Shown: in pieces, positions 1 to 9,297 of the stretch | Layout: the number at the start of each line of letters is the position of its first letter | How positions within the stretch are numbered: position 1 is the stretch's first letter | Assembly (NCBI RefSeq): GCF_002902965.1 | Contig: NZ_CP026106.1 | Location: forward strand, 186,001-250,000 | Direction of reading: 5' to 3' | DNA length: 64,000 bases | Origin: Paraburkholderia hospita | GTDB taxonomy: Bacteria; Pseudomonadota; Gammaproteobacteria; Burkholderiales; Burkholderiaceae | Notes under the pieces: model-generated | What the model saw: only the letters and a program-made list of their open reading frames with translations | Databases searched by the model: none | What the model was told of the DNA's origin: nothing | Position numbers and translations under genes: made by a program

Positions 1-34
1 CGGCGGTGGCGCAGCGGCAGCGGGCGCGCACTGA
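1..34 (+). CDS. C-terminal tail of an unidentified protein (partial)
   Basis: Only the last ten or so codons of a plus-strand gene seem to be present. The frame ending in TGA at 32-34 reads as a glycine- and alanine-rich tail ending in histidine. An intrinsic terminator starts 20 bases later, which supports a gene ending here. A second frame stays open to a TGA at 46-48, so the frame choice is uncertain and no function can be given. Confidence 0.35.
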   Translation, partial: GGGAAAAGAH

Positions 35-54
35 GTACTGCGCGTTGAGAACAG

Positions 55-92
55 AAGGCCCCGGCTTGCAAATGCGACCGGGGCCTTTCTTT
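55..92. terminator. Rho-independent terminator, bidirectional
   Basis: A perfect 10-bp stem (AAGGCCCCGG, 55-64, with CCGGGGCCTT, 78-87) closes a 13-base loop and is followed by TCTTT. It lies between a gene entering from the left and the minus-strand TPR gene that ends at 112, so it can serve both. Confidence 0.85.
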
Positions 93-111
93 CGCTAACG
101 TAGCCGCGCGT

Positions 112-1746
112 TCAACCGCGTTGCTGCTGCCCGATGGCACTGCGACTCGAATCGGCATCGCGCGGCTTCGGCGTCTCGTCGATGTTCTTGACTTCGATCA
201 TGCCATTGGCTCTATTCATGTTGCTGGTCATGCCTTTGGCGGGCAGCGTCAGTTCGGGCTTGCTGCACGTTTGAGTATTGGCCGTGGCGTGCATCGCGGC
301 AGGCTGCATATCGCGCGCGTCCTTGCTCGCGTCTGCTTCGATCTGCGCGTCGCTGCATCCCCACGATTCGAGCAGCGAGCGCGCCATGCCCGTCGCGCAC
401 TGCGCACGGCTGCGCGTGATGCGCGCCGCGACCTTCACGAACACGCTGTCGTGCAGCGTCGTAAGCCGCTCATACGCGCGGCCCGCATCGTCGATGTTCA
501 GCGCAACGGCGGTGCGGTACGCGTCGCGCGCTTCGTCGAGCGTTGCCGCTGGCACGACGCCCGTTTTCATCGACGGCAGCCGCAGTGCATCGCCGAGATT
601 CACATACGCTTCCTGATAGCCGGGATTTTTCTCGATCGCAAGCCTCAGTTCGCGCACGGCGGCCGCGCGATAGTCGCCATGTCCTTGCGACGCTGCGCCC
701 GCGAGCGTCGGCCTTTGCGCGAGCGCGAGCCATGCGCGGCCCAGCGCGTTATGAGCGGGCGCGTAGTCCTTGTGCAGTTCGACCGCGCGCCTGAGCACGT
801 CGGCGGCCTGCTGGTAGCAACCCATGTCCATCAGGGCGACGCCCCAGTTGTAATACGCCCACGGACGCACGCGCTTCCATGAATGCAGTTCTTCGCTCAT
901 GTCGACGATGCTGCGCGCGTGACGGATCGAGCCTTCGTAGTCGCGCGCATAGGTGTCGAGCTTCGACAGCGCGAGCATGGCCCACGCCGCCTCTTCCCTC
1001 GACGCACCCGATGCGTCCCGGCCCGAGCCCGCCGCGATCTGCGCGAAGCGCTCGCGCACGTCGTCGAACTGGCACGGCGCATTGCCTTGCAGGCAGCGCT
1101 TCTGCTCCATCTGCGTCAGATACGACGCGTGCAACAGCGGGCTTTGATGCTGGAGGATCGTCGTGGCGGCCTGACGCAGCGCATGCCGCATGGCCAGTGA
1201 TTCGTTGGTCACGTTGGGCTTCGCGCCCGTGTCGGGCGGCACGTCGTTGCCGAGCGCGACGGTGCGGCCATCGGGGTCGCGCAGCGTCAGCATCACCGCA
1301 AACGACGACGGCGAGCCGACGACGCTGCCATATACGGACGAATCGCGTTTGAGCAGCGTGCGCGCAAATTCGATCAGCGGACGAACCGACAGCCCCGTAC
1401 CGGGGACCGTGAAGTCGGGCAGCTTGAACTCGGCGAGCACGTTTTCGGTGTCGCTGGCGGGCGTGACGGATTCGGCTTCCTTGCGCACGTCGCTGAGCGT
1501 ATCGACGAGCAGGTGCTGCAAGGTCTGATCGGTGTAGCCCTGTCGCCTGAAATCGTCGGAGACCTCGATCGGCTGGACGAGCGTCAGCGGATCGAACCAC
1601 ACGCCGCACAGCGCGACGATGCGCGGCCCGAGATAAAACGCGGCAACGAGGATCAGCGGCACCACGATGCCGAGATACAACACGTGACGGCACAGGAACC
1701 GGACCGCCCAGAGCAACGAGGCGAACGGGGTGTCGAGGGGCTTCAT
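112..1746 (-). CDS. Membrane-anchored tetratricopeptide-repeat protein
   Basis: The protein has 544 residues. One hydrophobic segment lies at about residues 20-42 and should anchor it in the inner membrane with a large domain outside the cytoplasm. The C-terminal half carries TPR-like helical pairs, with motifs such as AYYNWGVALMDMGCYQQAAD and AHNALGRAWLAL, and a third near AYVNLGDAL. TPR domains are protein-docking scaffolds; the partner is unknown. The open frame continues upstream to 1935, but the ATG at 1746 is preceded by AAGGAGTT and directly precedes the anchor, so the longer start is rejected. It diverges from mprF across a 715-base gap and shares a terminator with the gene to its left. 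No specific function is assigned. Confidence 0.75.
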   Translation of the reverse strand: MKPLDTPFASLLWAVRFLCRHVLYLGIVVPLILVAAFYLGPRIVALCGVWFDPLTLVQPIEVSDDFRRQGYTDQTLQHLLVDTLSDVRKEAESVTPASDTENVLAEFKLPDFTVPGTGLSVRPLIEFARTLLKRDSSVYGSVVGSPSSFAVMLTLRDPDGRTVALGNDVPPDTGAKPNVTNESLAMRHALRQAATTILQHQSPLLHASYLTQMEQKRCLQGNAPCQFDDVRERFAQIAAGSGRDASGASREEAAWAMLALSKLDTYARDYEGSIRHARSIVDMSEELHSWKRVRPWAYYNWGVALMDMGCYQQAADVLRRAVELHKDYAPAHNALGRAWLALAQRPTLAGAASQGHGDYRAAAVRELRLAIEKNPGYQEAYVNLGDALRLPSMKTGVVPAATLDEARDAYRTAVALNIDDAGRAYERLTTLHDSVFVKVAARITRSRAQCATGMARSLLESWGCSDAQIEADASKDARDMQPAAMHATANTQTCSKPELTLPAKGMTSNMNRANGMIEVKNIDETPKPRDADSSRSAIGQQQRG

Positions 1747-2461
1747 GCGGAACTCCTTGCGGCGCGCTGCGATTGGCAAACCTGTCACAACGCATCGAAC
1801 ATGCCAATTCGTCTGACGCTTGCGGCGCAAGGAAGCGCGGGAAAAGGCCACTGGACTATGTTGGTTCACTGCCAACCAACGCGCGCGGATGAGTCGGATT
1901 GCACACGTCATATCGAAGGCGGCCCGCTCGCCCAATATGAAGCGAAACAGCCGGTTTACACCACGCGGCCGTTCGCGAACCGTAGGGTGACGAAAGGCAG
2001 ATGAATCTTCGATAAAGCTAAACGCAAGGTCAAATCTGGTATCGTGCGTCCGGGCTTGGATAGCTGGAATGTGAGACGAATGCCGTCAGGGTTTGTACCA
2101 ACCGGTACATCCGCCGCAAACGCGCCGGCTCTAAAGCGAGTGTCCATGCGGCCCGCGGCCGTGCGGCGCGGAGTCACGCGCGCGCGCCGCGCCGCGCTGG
2201 GCCCACAGGAAGATTCAACTCAATTTCCGATCGATCATCGGCCACATCAGGATTTCTTAAGCGAAAACTGTAAATAATCGCCTTCGGGTTGCTCCCGGTG
2301 TCAACCTTTTGGACAAATTGCCGTTGTCCATTTGTAAAGAGTTGAAAAGGCGAGATCAGGACGGCTGTAACGCCCGTCCAGCGCGCTCCGAAATCCAACC
2401 TCATTCGATGCCATAGCAACGAGACCATTGCTACTGCATCAGGCATTACCCGGGTTCATCC
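1747..2461. other. Divergent intergenic region between the TPR gene and mprF
   Basis: About 715 bases without a supported gene. It must hold the promoters of the TPR gene (minus) and of mprF (plus). The ORFs crossing it are short and have no recognisable composition or ribosome site. One 16-base inverted repeat at 2094-2109 is listed separately. No convincing -35/-10 pair was identified. Confidence 0.5.
2094..2109. promoter_or_regulatory. Candidate operator, 16-bp inverted repeat
   Basis: TGTACC-AACC-GGTACA is a perfect 6-bp inverted repeat with a 4-base spacer, in the divergent region 350 bases upstream of mprF. Its size and symmetry suit a dimeric repressor such as a TetR-family protein. 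No regulator gene is adjacent, so this is inference only. Confidence 0.3.
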
Positions 2462-5056
2462 ATGTCTGACCTTCCCCGTTCTTTTTTCAGCCGCGCCGCC
2501 GCGCTGCTTCAGCGAGCGTGCGCCGTGGCCGGCAGCCGGCGCGTGCTGTCGCCTGCGTTGTCGCTCGGCGTCTGCGTGCTGCTTCTGATCGTGCTGCAGC
2601 ACCTGTCGCAGGCCGTCGATTACCGCTCGGTGATCCGCCATCTGCGGCATCTGACGGCGGGCGAATGGTCGGCCGCGCTCGGCGCGACGATCCTCAGCTA
2701 TATCGCCCTCGTCGGGCGCGATGCCGTCGGGCTGCGGTACATCGGCAAGGCCGTGCCGCGCGCGGCGCTGTGGATCGGTGCGACGGCGGGCTCGGCGCTC
2801 GGCAACGCGACCGGCTTCGGCGCGCTGACGGGCGGCGCGGTGCGCGCGCGCGTCTATGCCGTCGCCGACGTGACGCCGGCGCAAATCGGCCGCATGACCG
2901 TGTTCACGAGCGTTTCGCTCGCCCTGGCCCTCGTTCTGATGACCGCGCTCGGCATGCTGTGCGACGCGCGCACGCTCGCGCCGATGCTGCACAGCCCGAC
3001 GGGCGCGCTCGCCTGGGGCGGCGCGGCGCTTCTGACCGTGCTCGGTCTGCTGACGCTCGCCTGCGGCAAGCAGACACGCCAGATCCGCACGCGCTGGAGC
3101 TGGCTGTCGTTCGACGTGCCCGCGCGCCGCGATTTCGTCGAACAGGTGCTGCTGGCCGTGCTCGACGTCGTCGCGGCCGGTCTCGCGCTGTGGGCGCTGC
3201 TGCCGCACGCGCAGGTGGGCTTCGTGTCGTTCATCGCGATCTACTCGGCTGCGATGCTGCTGGGCCTGATCGGCCACACGCCGGGCGGTGTCGGCGTGTT
3301 CGAGGCGGCGATGGTGTTCGCGCTCGGCGGCAGCGTACAAACGCATTCGATGGTCGCGGCGCTGCTCGCGTACCGCGCGATCTATTTCGGTTTGCCGCTG
3401 ATCGTGTCCGCGGGCCTGCTGGCGGGCTTCGAAGGACGTGCGCTGAAGAAGCACCTGCCGCTGCATCACGCGGCCACCGTGTCGCAGCTCGCGCCGCTGT
3501 TCCTGAGCCTAGTGACCTTCGTGGTCGGCGGCATGCTGGTGATTTCGAGCGCGACGCCCGCGTTCTGGCAACGCATCGCGATCCTGCGCGACCTCGTGCC
3601 GCTGTGGGTGCTCGAAAGCTCGCAGATGCTGTGCAGCGTGGTCGGCGTAGCGTTGCTGTTCGTCGCGCGCGGCCTGTCGCGGCGTCTCGATGCCGCATGG
3701 TGGCTTACGCTGGGTCTCGCTGTCGTGAGTCTTGCGCTGTCGCTGACCAAGGGTCTCGCGTTCGTCGAAGCCGGCGTCCTGACGACGCTGATCGTGCTGC
3801 TGATCGCAACGCGCTCGCGCTTCAATCGCCGCTCGTCACTGTTCTCCGAGCCCTTCACGGCGGGCTGGCTGGTTTCGGTGGCGATGGTGCTGATGCTCGC
3901 CGTGTGGGTGATGCTGTTCGCGTTCCGCGACGTGGCCTATACGCGCGACCTGTGGTGGCAATTCGCATTCGACGAGCGCGCGCCCCGCGCATTGCGCGCG
4001 ACGCTCGCCGCGAGCCTGTTCGCTGCGACGTTCGCGTTCTGGCAATTGCTGCGACCCGCTGCGGGCCGCTTCGTGAAGCCTGTGAAGCAGGACCTCGACG
4101 ACGCCGCGCGCATCTTCCGCGCGCAGGAGCGCAGCGACGCGGGCCTCGCGCTGATGGGCGACAAGAGCTTTCTCTTTTCCGAGTCACGCCAGGCGTTCCT
4201 GATGTACGCGAAGTACGGCCGTACATGGGCCGCGCTGCATGACCCCGTTGGTCCGCGCGCGGAATGGGCGGAGCTGATCAGCAAGTTCGTCGCGCTCGCG
4301 CATACGCACGGCGGCCGCGCGGCGTTCTATCAGGTGCGCGCGAATGCGCTGCCGCTCTATCTCGACGCCGGTCTCACGCTGATGAAGCTCGGCGAGGAAG
4401 CGCATGTCGTGCTCGACGAATTCGATCTGAAGGGCTCGCACCGCGCGCATCTGCGCTACGCGCTCAAGCGCGGCGAGCGCGATGGCTTCGCTGTCGAAGT
4501 GATCGAGCCGGCGCGCGTGCCCGAATCGATCGCGACGCTGCGTGAGATTTCCGATGGCTGGCTCGACAGCCGCGATGCGCGTGAGAAGAGCTTCTCGGTT
4601 GCTGCATTCACGGAAGACTATCTCGCCGCGCAATCGGTGATGCTAGTGCGTCAGAACGGCGAGCCCGTTGCATTCGTCACGTTCATGACGACGGACCTCA
4701 ACACCGAGGCCACTGTCGGCGTGATGCGCCACGTGCCGCAGGCTTCGGCGTATGCGATGGAGTATCTGTTCACGCAGCTCGCGCTGCATCTGAAGCACGC
4801 GGGCTTCCGCTCGCTCAGCCTCGGCATCGCGCCGTTCTCGGGCATGTCGCCGACGCCGCTCGCGTCGCGCTGGCACCGGCTCGCGAATATCGTGTGGCGC
4901 TTCGGCGGCCGCTTCTACAACTTCCGTGGATTGCGCGCTTTCAAGAGCAAATTCCAGCCTCAATGGGAACCGCGCTATCTCGCTGCATCCGGTTCTGTCG
5001 GCGTGTTCTTCACGCTCGCGGACCTTTCGCTGCTGGCAGGGGGCCGGCGTTCATGA
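2462..5056 (+). CDS. mprF: Bifunctional lysylphosphatidylglycerol synthetase/flippase MprF (LpiA)
   Basis: MprF transfers lysine from lysyl-tRNA to phosphatidylglycerol and flips the cationic lipid to the outer leaflet, lowering surface charge and increasing resistance to cationic peptides and acid. At 864 residues it has the usual full length. The N-terminal half (about residues 25-520) is a series of hydrophobic segments forming the flippase, with the conserved glycine-rich stretch GHTPGGVGVFE near residue 275. The C-terminal third (about 530-850) is the soluble GNAT-like synthetase (DUF2156), with motifs such as DKSFLFSES and RWAALHD-type residues. It overlaps acvB by ATGA, so the two are translationally coupled. 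The same pair (lpiA-acvB/atvA) is known in rhizobia and agrobacteria, where it is acid-induced. The start at 2462 has only a weak ribosome site. Confidence 0.93.
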   Translation: MSDLPRSFFSRAAALLQRACAVAGSRRVLSPALSLGVCVLLLIVLQHLSQAVDYRSVIRHLRHLTAGEWSAALGATILSYIALVGRDAVGLRYIGKAVPRAALWIGATAGSALGNATGFGALTGGAVRARVYAVADVTPAQIGRMTVFTSVSLALALVLMTALGMLCDARTLAPMLHSPTGALAWGGAALLTVLGLLTLACGKQTRQIRTRWSWLSFDVPARRDFVEQVLLAVLDVVAAGLALWALLPHAQVGFVSFIAIYSAAMLLGLIGHTPGGVGVFEAAMVFALGGSVQTHSMVAALLAYRAIYFGLPLIVSAGLLAGFEGRALKKHLPLHHAATVSQLAPLFLSLVTFVVGGMLVISSATPAFWQRIAILRDLVPLWVLESSQMLCSVVGVALLFVARGLSRRLDAAWWLTLGLAVVSLALSLTKGLAFVEAGVLTTLIVLLIATRSRFNRRSSLFSEPFTAGWLVSVAMVLMLAVWVMLFAFRDVAYTRDLWWQFAFDERAPRALRATLAASLFAATFAFWQLLRPAAGRFVKPVKQDLDDAARIFRAQERSDAGLALMGDKSFLFSESRQAFLMYAKYGRTWAALHDPVGPRAEWAELISKFVALAHTHGGRAAFYQVRANALPLYLDAGLTLMKLGEEAHVVLDEFDLKGSHRAHLRYALKRGERDGFAVEVIEPARVPESIATLREISDGWLDSRDAREKSFSVAAFTEDYLAAQSVMLVRQNGEPVAFVTFMTTDLNTEATVGVMRHVPQASAYAMEYLFTQLALHLKHAGFRSLSLGIAPFSGMSPTPLASRWHRLANIVWRFGGRFYNFRGLRAFKSKFQPQWEPRYLAASGSVGVFFTLADLSLLAGGRRS

Positions 5057-6330
5057 TCATGCAAAAGTTTTACCGGCTCGCCGCACTGGCGAGTGTTTCG
5101 TTGTGCTCGCTCATAGGCGTGGTGCCGACGGCCCACGCCTATGAGACCGTGTCCGGCGGCCGATACGGCCAGGTCACGGTGACCAAGCCCACAGGCGACG
5201 TGCGCGGCTTCGTCGTGCTGTTCTCGCGCGAGAGCGGCTGGAACCCGGCAGACCAGCAGGCTGCCGACGCGCTCGCGAAAAACGGCGCGATGGTGGTGGG
5301 TGTCGATACCGCGAAGTACGCGGCGAATCTCGCTGCGAAGAAAGAAGCGTGTCATCAGCTGGTGGGCGATGCCGAAGCCGTGAGCCATCAACTCGAAAGG
5401 CAGGTGCAGTCGAACCGCTACTTCATGCCGATCGTCGCCGGCTCGGGCCAGGGCGCGACGCTCGCGATGCAAGTGCTCAAGCAGGCGCCTGAAAACACAG
5501 TGGCGGGCGCAGTATCCGTTGCCGCGCAGCGCGATCTCGACAAGCGTTTCAATCCGTGCGCGCCGGACCCGACCGTGACGCACGGTCCCGGTCTGCCGGG
5601 TTTTGCCGAAACGGACGCGAACGCGTCGGCTGGCACGCAGCGCATCGTCGAGCTGACGACGCCGCATCTGCGCGTCGCCGCGATGAAAGAAGAGGACGTC
5701 TCGGACCTGCCGTTGATCGAACTGCCCGCCGCGCATCCGACGGGCATGATGGCAATCGTGATTTCCGGCGACGGCGGCTGGCGTGATCTCGACAAGACGA
5801 TCGCCGAGGAACTGCAGAAGGATGGCGTGTCCGTGATCGGCTGGGACAGCCTGCGTTACTTCTGGTCGGAGCGCTCGCCGCAGCAGACGAGCAACGACCT
5901 CGCGCGCGTGCTGAAAACCTATACGACGCGCTGGCATGCGGATCATGTCGCGCTGATTGGCTATTCATTCGGCGCCGACGTGATGCCGTTCGCGTACAAC
6001 CGCTTGCCCGATGCGGTGCGCGCCAAGGTCTCGCTGATTTCACTGCTCGGCTTCGCGCCCTCGGCGGACTTCCAGATTCGCGTGACGGGCTGGCTCGGCA
6101 TGCCTGCAAGCGACAAGGCGCTGCAGGTGCAGCCCGAGTTCGCGCGCCTGCCGCCGAAGATCGTGCAGTGCTTTTACGGCGAGCATGAGGAAGATACGCT
6201 GTGCCCGACGCTCACGAAGACGGGTGTCGAAGTCATCCGCACTTCCGGTGATCATCATTTCGGACACGACTATGCCGCGCTCGAAAAACGCATTCTCGGC
6301 GCGTTGAAAAAGCAGGCTGGCGGAACCTGA
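5053..6330 (+). CDS. acvB: AcvB/VirJ-family periplasmic serine hydrolase
   Basis: The protein has 425 residues with a cleavable signal peptide (cut after AHA, about residue 30), so it is periplasmic. It holds two alpha/beta-hydrolase-like halves, the arrangement of AcvB as opposed to the shorter VirJ. The C-terminal half carries GDGGW, a nucleophile elbow GYSFGAD and a late histidine in GDHHFGHD, so it should be catalytic. The N-terminal half has only a degenerate elbow (GSGQGA). Work on Agrobacterium AcvB showed it hydrolyses lysyl-phosphatidylglycerol, opposing MprF. The ATG at 5053 overlaps the mprF stop, and a second in-frame ATG lies at 5059. Confidence 0.88.
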   Translation: MIMQKFYRLAALASVSLCSLIGVVPTAHAYETVSGGRYGQVTVTKPTGDVRGFVVLFSRESGWNPADQQAADALAKNGAMVVGVDTAKYAANLAAKKEACHQLVGDAEAVSHQLERQVQSNRYFMPIVAGSGQGATLAMQVLKQAPENTVAGAVSVAAQRDLDKRFNPCAPDPTVTHGPGLPGFAETDANASAGTQRIVELTTPHLRVAAMKEEDVSDLPLIELPAAHPTGMMAIVISGDGGWRDLDKTIAEELQKDGVSVIGWDSLRYFWSERSPQQTSNDLARVLKTYTTRWHADHVALIGYSFGADVMPFAYNRLPDAVRAKVSLISLLGFAPSADFQIRVTGWLGMPASDKALQVQPEFARLPPKIVQCFYGEHEEDTLCPTLTKTGVEVIRTSGDHHFGHDYAALEKRILGALKKQAGGT

Positions 6331-6353
6331 TAGTAGAAAGGGTAGAAAGCAGC

Positions 6354-6389
6354 GCGGCGACTGTGCGTCAATCAATGCGCAGTCGCCGC
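6354..6389. terminator. Possible terminator hairpin between convergent genes
   Basis: A 10-bp stem (GCGGCGACTG with CAGTCGCCGC) lies just after acvB and before the convergent 24-residue gene. No clear U-run follows, so it may be a weak or factor-dependent terminator. Confidence 0.4.
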
Positions 6390-6466
6390 CCTTGCATTGA
6401 ACCGCAGGCACGCCCGCGGTTCTGCTGAAAAGATGCGGTCGCAATGACCGCAATGGCTGTGCGTCC

Positions 6467-6541
6467 TTAGTGGAAAATCAGATACAGAATCACAAGGACG
6501 ATAAGCGGCACACCTAGTAACCAACCAATCAGATAAGGCAT
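6467..6541 (-). CDS. 24-residue single-pass membrane peptide
   Basis: A 25-codon frame on the minus strand starts at the ATG at 6541, seven bases after GGGAGAAAG, and ends with TAA at 6467. The peptide begins MPYLIGWLLGVPLIVL and ends LYLIFH, so almost all of it forms one transmembrane helix with a glycine-proline hinge. It is too short for ordinary gene finders. The good ribosome site, the absence of charged residues and its position convergent to acvB support a real gene. I do not recognise a named family. It could be a regulator of a membrane complex or a membrane-stress peptide. Confidence 0.6.
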   Translation of the reverse strand: MPYLIGWLLGVPLIVLVILYLIFH

Positions 6542-6996
6542 CTCTTTCTCCCTGTGCGACTGCCGAGACCAGGCGGTCGTCGTACACAGCGCTTGTGGCG
6601 ATCATTGATGCAAGTGATATGCCACTGCGCTGGAATTGCAGCGCAGCATACGCGTTGACACACGCTAAAGCCTTGTCGCAGCACGCTTTAAATGACTTTT
6701 GACGGCATGCGCTTATTGCGCTTCGCACGTGCTTTGCGACCGTGTTACGCCTGCCTGAAATGCGCGAATTGCCGCTTCTTCGCAATCTTTTCAGCCCGTC
6801 GTTCCCGCTCATTCAATGCGGCGAAATTCACAACGCGCACTAATATGAACTTTGACGGGATCGACTGACGCTTGTCGAACCGGGCAAACGCGGACTCATG
6901 AAGCGACGTAACGCTGGTATTCGAATGCGCAATTTCAGTTGAGCCGCGGCTGGTGCGTTTTACTGGTGTCCATGCTGGATTCCTCTGAGAGATGCC
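6542..6996. other. Intergenic region upstream of the molybdenum hydroxylase
   Basis: About 455 bases lie between the start of the 24-residue gene (minus) and the start at 6997 (plus). It should contain both promoters. ORFs here have no ribosome site and unlikely composition. No repeat, riboswitch or clear promoter was identified. Confidence 0.4.
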
Positions 6997-9297
6997 ATGC
7001 TGAAGCGTCGAACCTTCCTGCTGGGCGGCGTGGGCTTAGCCGGCGCGCTGGTGGTCGGATGGTCGGCGCTGCCGCCGCGTCAGCGGCTCGTCGCGTCCGA
7101 ACCGTTGCCGGTGCGTCCCGGCGAAGCGGCGCTCAATGGCTACGTGAAGATCGCCGCCGACAACACCATTACGGTCCTCATGTGCAGGACGGAGATGGGG
7201 CAGGGCGTGCATACGGGACTCGCGATGCTCGTCGCGGAAGAACTGGATGCGAACTGGGCGGACATCCGCGTCGCCAATGCGCCGCTCGACCAGATCTATA
7301 ACAACGTCGAAAGCGTGATCGGCGATCTGCCGTTTCGTCCCGACGACGACAGCGTCGTCAAGGAACTCGCGGTATGGCTCACGCGCAAGCTGGCGCGCGA
7401 TTTCGGCACCGTGATGACGGGCGGTTCGTCGACCATCAACGACCTCTGGCAACCGATGCGCGAAGCAGGCGCGTGCGCGCGGACCATGTTGATCGCAGCG
7501 GCAGCCGAACGCTGGAGCGTGAAAGCCGCCGATTGCCGCATCGAAAAAGGCATCGTGGTGCACGAAGCGGGACATCGCGCGTCGTTCGGGCAACTCGCGA
7601 TGGAGGCCGCGCGCCAGTCGCTGCCGCGCAATCCCGTGCTGAAAGATCCCGCCACGTTTCAACTGATCGGCAAGCCGTTGACGCGCATCGAAGCCGCTTC
7701 GAAGATGGACGGCAGCGCGATCTTCGGCATCGACGTCGTGCCCGATGGCTTGCTCTACGCAAGCATCAAGATGTGTCCGACGCTGGGCGGCACGGTTCGG
7801 GATTTCGACGGCAAGGCGGCAGCGGTGTTGCCTGGCGTGCGCAAGGTCCTGGCCGTCGATGCGTACAACGGCGGAACGGGCGGCGTTGCGGTGATCGCGG
7901 ACAACCTGTTCATCGCGATGAACGCGCTCGACGTGCTGACGATCCACTGGAACGATGGGCCAACCAAAGGGCTGACCAACGCAGAGGTCGACCGGCGCCT
8001 CGTGCAGGCGCTCGACGAGAGCGAAGGCCACGCATGGTATCGCCACGGTGACGTAGAAGACGCACTGAGCCATGCCGCGCATACGTGGAAGGCAACGTAT
8101 CGCGCGCCTTATCTCGCGCATGCGCCGCTCGAACCCGTCAATTGCACGGCGCAAGTGAAAGACGGCAAGGCGACGGTATGGGCGGCGACGCAGGTTCCCG
8201 CTGTCGCGCGCATGCATGTCGCGCGGGTGCTCGGCATCGGCACGGACGATGTCGATCTGCAGCAGCAGATGCCGGGCGGTGCGTTTGGACGCAGGCTCGA
8301 AGTCGACTTCATCGCGCAGTCGGTCGCGATCGCGCGCGAAGCGGACGGGCGCCCTGTGCAAACGCTCTGGACGCGTCAGGAGGACATGCAACACGACTTC
8401 TATCGTCCCGCGTGTCTGTCGCGCTTCAGGGCGGGACTCGATGCACAGGGACAGTTGATTGCGTGGCATAACACGTCGGTGAGCCAGTCGGTCGTCGCGA
8501 AGTGGCTGGCCCGCAACTACCGCATTCCCGATCTCGGCCTCAACCTGGACAAGACCGTTTCTGAAGGCGCGTTCGATCAGCCTTATGAAATGCCGAATGT
8601 GTGGATCGGGCAACGCGTAATCGAATTGCCGATGCCCGTCGGCTTTTTTCGCTCGGTTGGGCATTCGCATCAGGCGTTCTTTATCGAAAGCTTTATCGAC
8701 GAACTGGCTGCGTTGGCGCACAAGGACCCCGTTGCATTTCGCGCAAGTCTGTTGAGGCGGCATCCGCGTCATCTCGCCGTGTTGCAGAAAGTGGCGAGCA
8801 TGTCGGGCTGGCGAGCGTCCGCCGTCTGGTCGGACAAAGGCGTCAAGCATGCGCGCGGTGTCGCGCTTCATGAAGCATTCGGCAGCGTGGTTGGGCAAGT
8901 TGCGGATGTGTCGCTCGAAGCGGGTAACACAGTGAAGGTCAATCGCGTGTATTGCGCGATCGATTGCGGCTTGCCGGTGAATCCGAATCTGATCCGTCAG
9001 CAGGTGGAAGGCGCGATTGTGTTCGGGCTTTCCGCTGCGTTCAAGGAAGAAATCACGCTCTGCGACGGCGCAGTCGTAGAGGGCCTGTATACCCAGTTCG
9101 ACGTGGTGCGGATGGACGAGTGCCCCGACATATCCGTCGAGATCATGCCGTCGAGAAACCATCCGCAAGGCGTCGGCGAGTCCGCGGTGCCGCCTGTCGC
9201 ACCTGCCGTCGCGAATGCGTTGTTCGCATTGACGGGCACGCGCAGCTACGCGTTGCCGCTGAACATGAAGCTGTATCCCGGGGGCGCAACATGCTGA
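6997..9297 (+). CDS. Molybdopterin-binding subunit of a xanthine dehydrogenase-family hydroxylase (IorB-like)
   Basis: The product (766 residues) is the molybdenum-cofactor subunit of a two-subunit hydroxylase of the isoquinoline 1-oxidoreductase/aldehyde oxidoreductase type. These enzymes hydroxylate N-heterocycles or oxidise aldehydes with water. Support comes from ADNTITVLMCRTEMGQG near residue 50, PGGAFGRR near 430, and the C-terminal QGVGESAVPP containing the catalytic glutamate. The N-terminus KRRTFLLGG plus a hydrophobic run resembles a twin-arginine signal or anchor, common in IorB-like proteins. It overlaps the iron-sulfur subunit by 7 bases. The order (large then small) is the reverse of classic iorAB. 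No cofactor-maturation gene is adjacent. The substrate is unknown. Confidence 0.85.
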   Translation: MLKRRTFLLGGVGLAGALVVGWSALPPRQRLVASEPLPVRPGEAALNGYVKIAADNTITVLMCRTEMGQGVHTGLAMLVAEELDANWADIRVANAPLDQIYNNVESVIGDLPFRPDDDSVVKELAVWLTRKLARDFGTVMTGGSSTINDLWQPMREAGACARTMLIAAAAERWSVKAADCRIEKGIVVHEAGHRASFGQLAMEAARQSLPRNPVLKDPATFQLIGKPLTRIEAASKMDGSAIFGIDVVPDGLLYASIKMCPTLGGTVRDFDGKAAAVLPGVRKVLAVDAYNGGTGGVAVIADNLFIAMNALDVLTIHWNDGPTKGLTNAEVDRRLVQALDESEGHAWYRHGDVEDALSHAAHTWKATYRAPYLAHAPLEPVNCTAQVKDGKATVWAATQVPAVARMHVARVLGIGTDDVDLQQQMPGGAFGRRLEVDFIAQSVAIAREADGRPVQTLWTRQEDMQHDFYRPACLSRFRAGLDAQGQLIAWHNTSVSQSVVAKWLARNYRIPDLGLNLDKTVSEGAFDQPYEMPNVWIGQRVIELPMPVGFFRSVGHSHQAFFIESFIDELAALAHKDPVAFRASLLRRHPRHLAVLQKVASMSGWRASAVWSDKGVKHARGVALHEAFGSVVGQVADVSLEAGNTVKVNRVYCAIDCGLPVNPNLIRQQVEGAIVFGLSAAFKEEITLCDGAVVEGLYTQFDVVRMDECPDISVEIMPSRNHPQGVGESAVPPVAPAVANALFALTGTRSYALPLNMKLYPGGATC

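Noticed and set aside
1747..1935. N-terminal extension of the TPR protein
   Set aside because: The internal ATG at 1746 has a strong ribosome site directly before the membrane anchor; the extension is basic, without pattern.
6372..6812. A 146-codon minus-strand ORF across the 24-residue gene
   Set aside because: No ribosome site and random composition; the short hydrophobic frame within the same interval is the better supported reading.
7036..9168. A 710-codon ORF antisense to the molybdenum hydroxylase gene
   Set aside because: A high-GC shadow frame, rich in Arg, His and Ala, opposite a gene with intact cofactor motifs.
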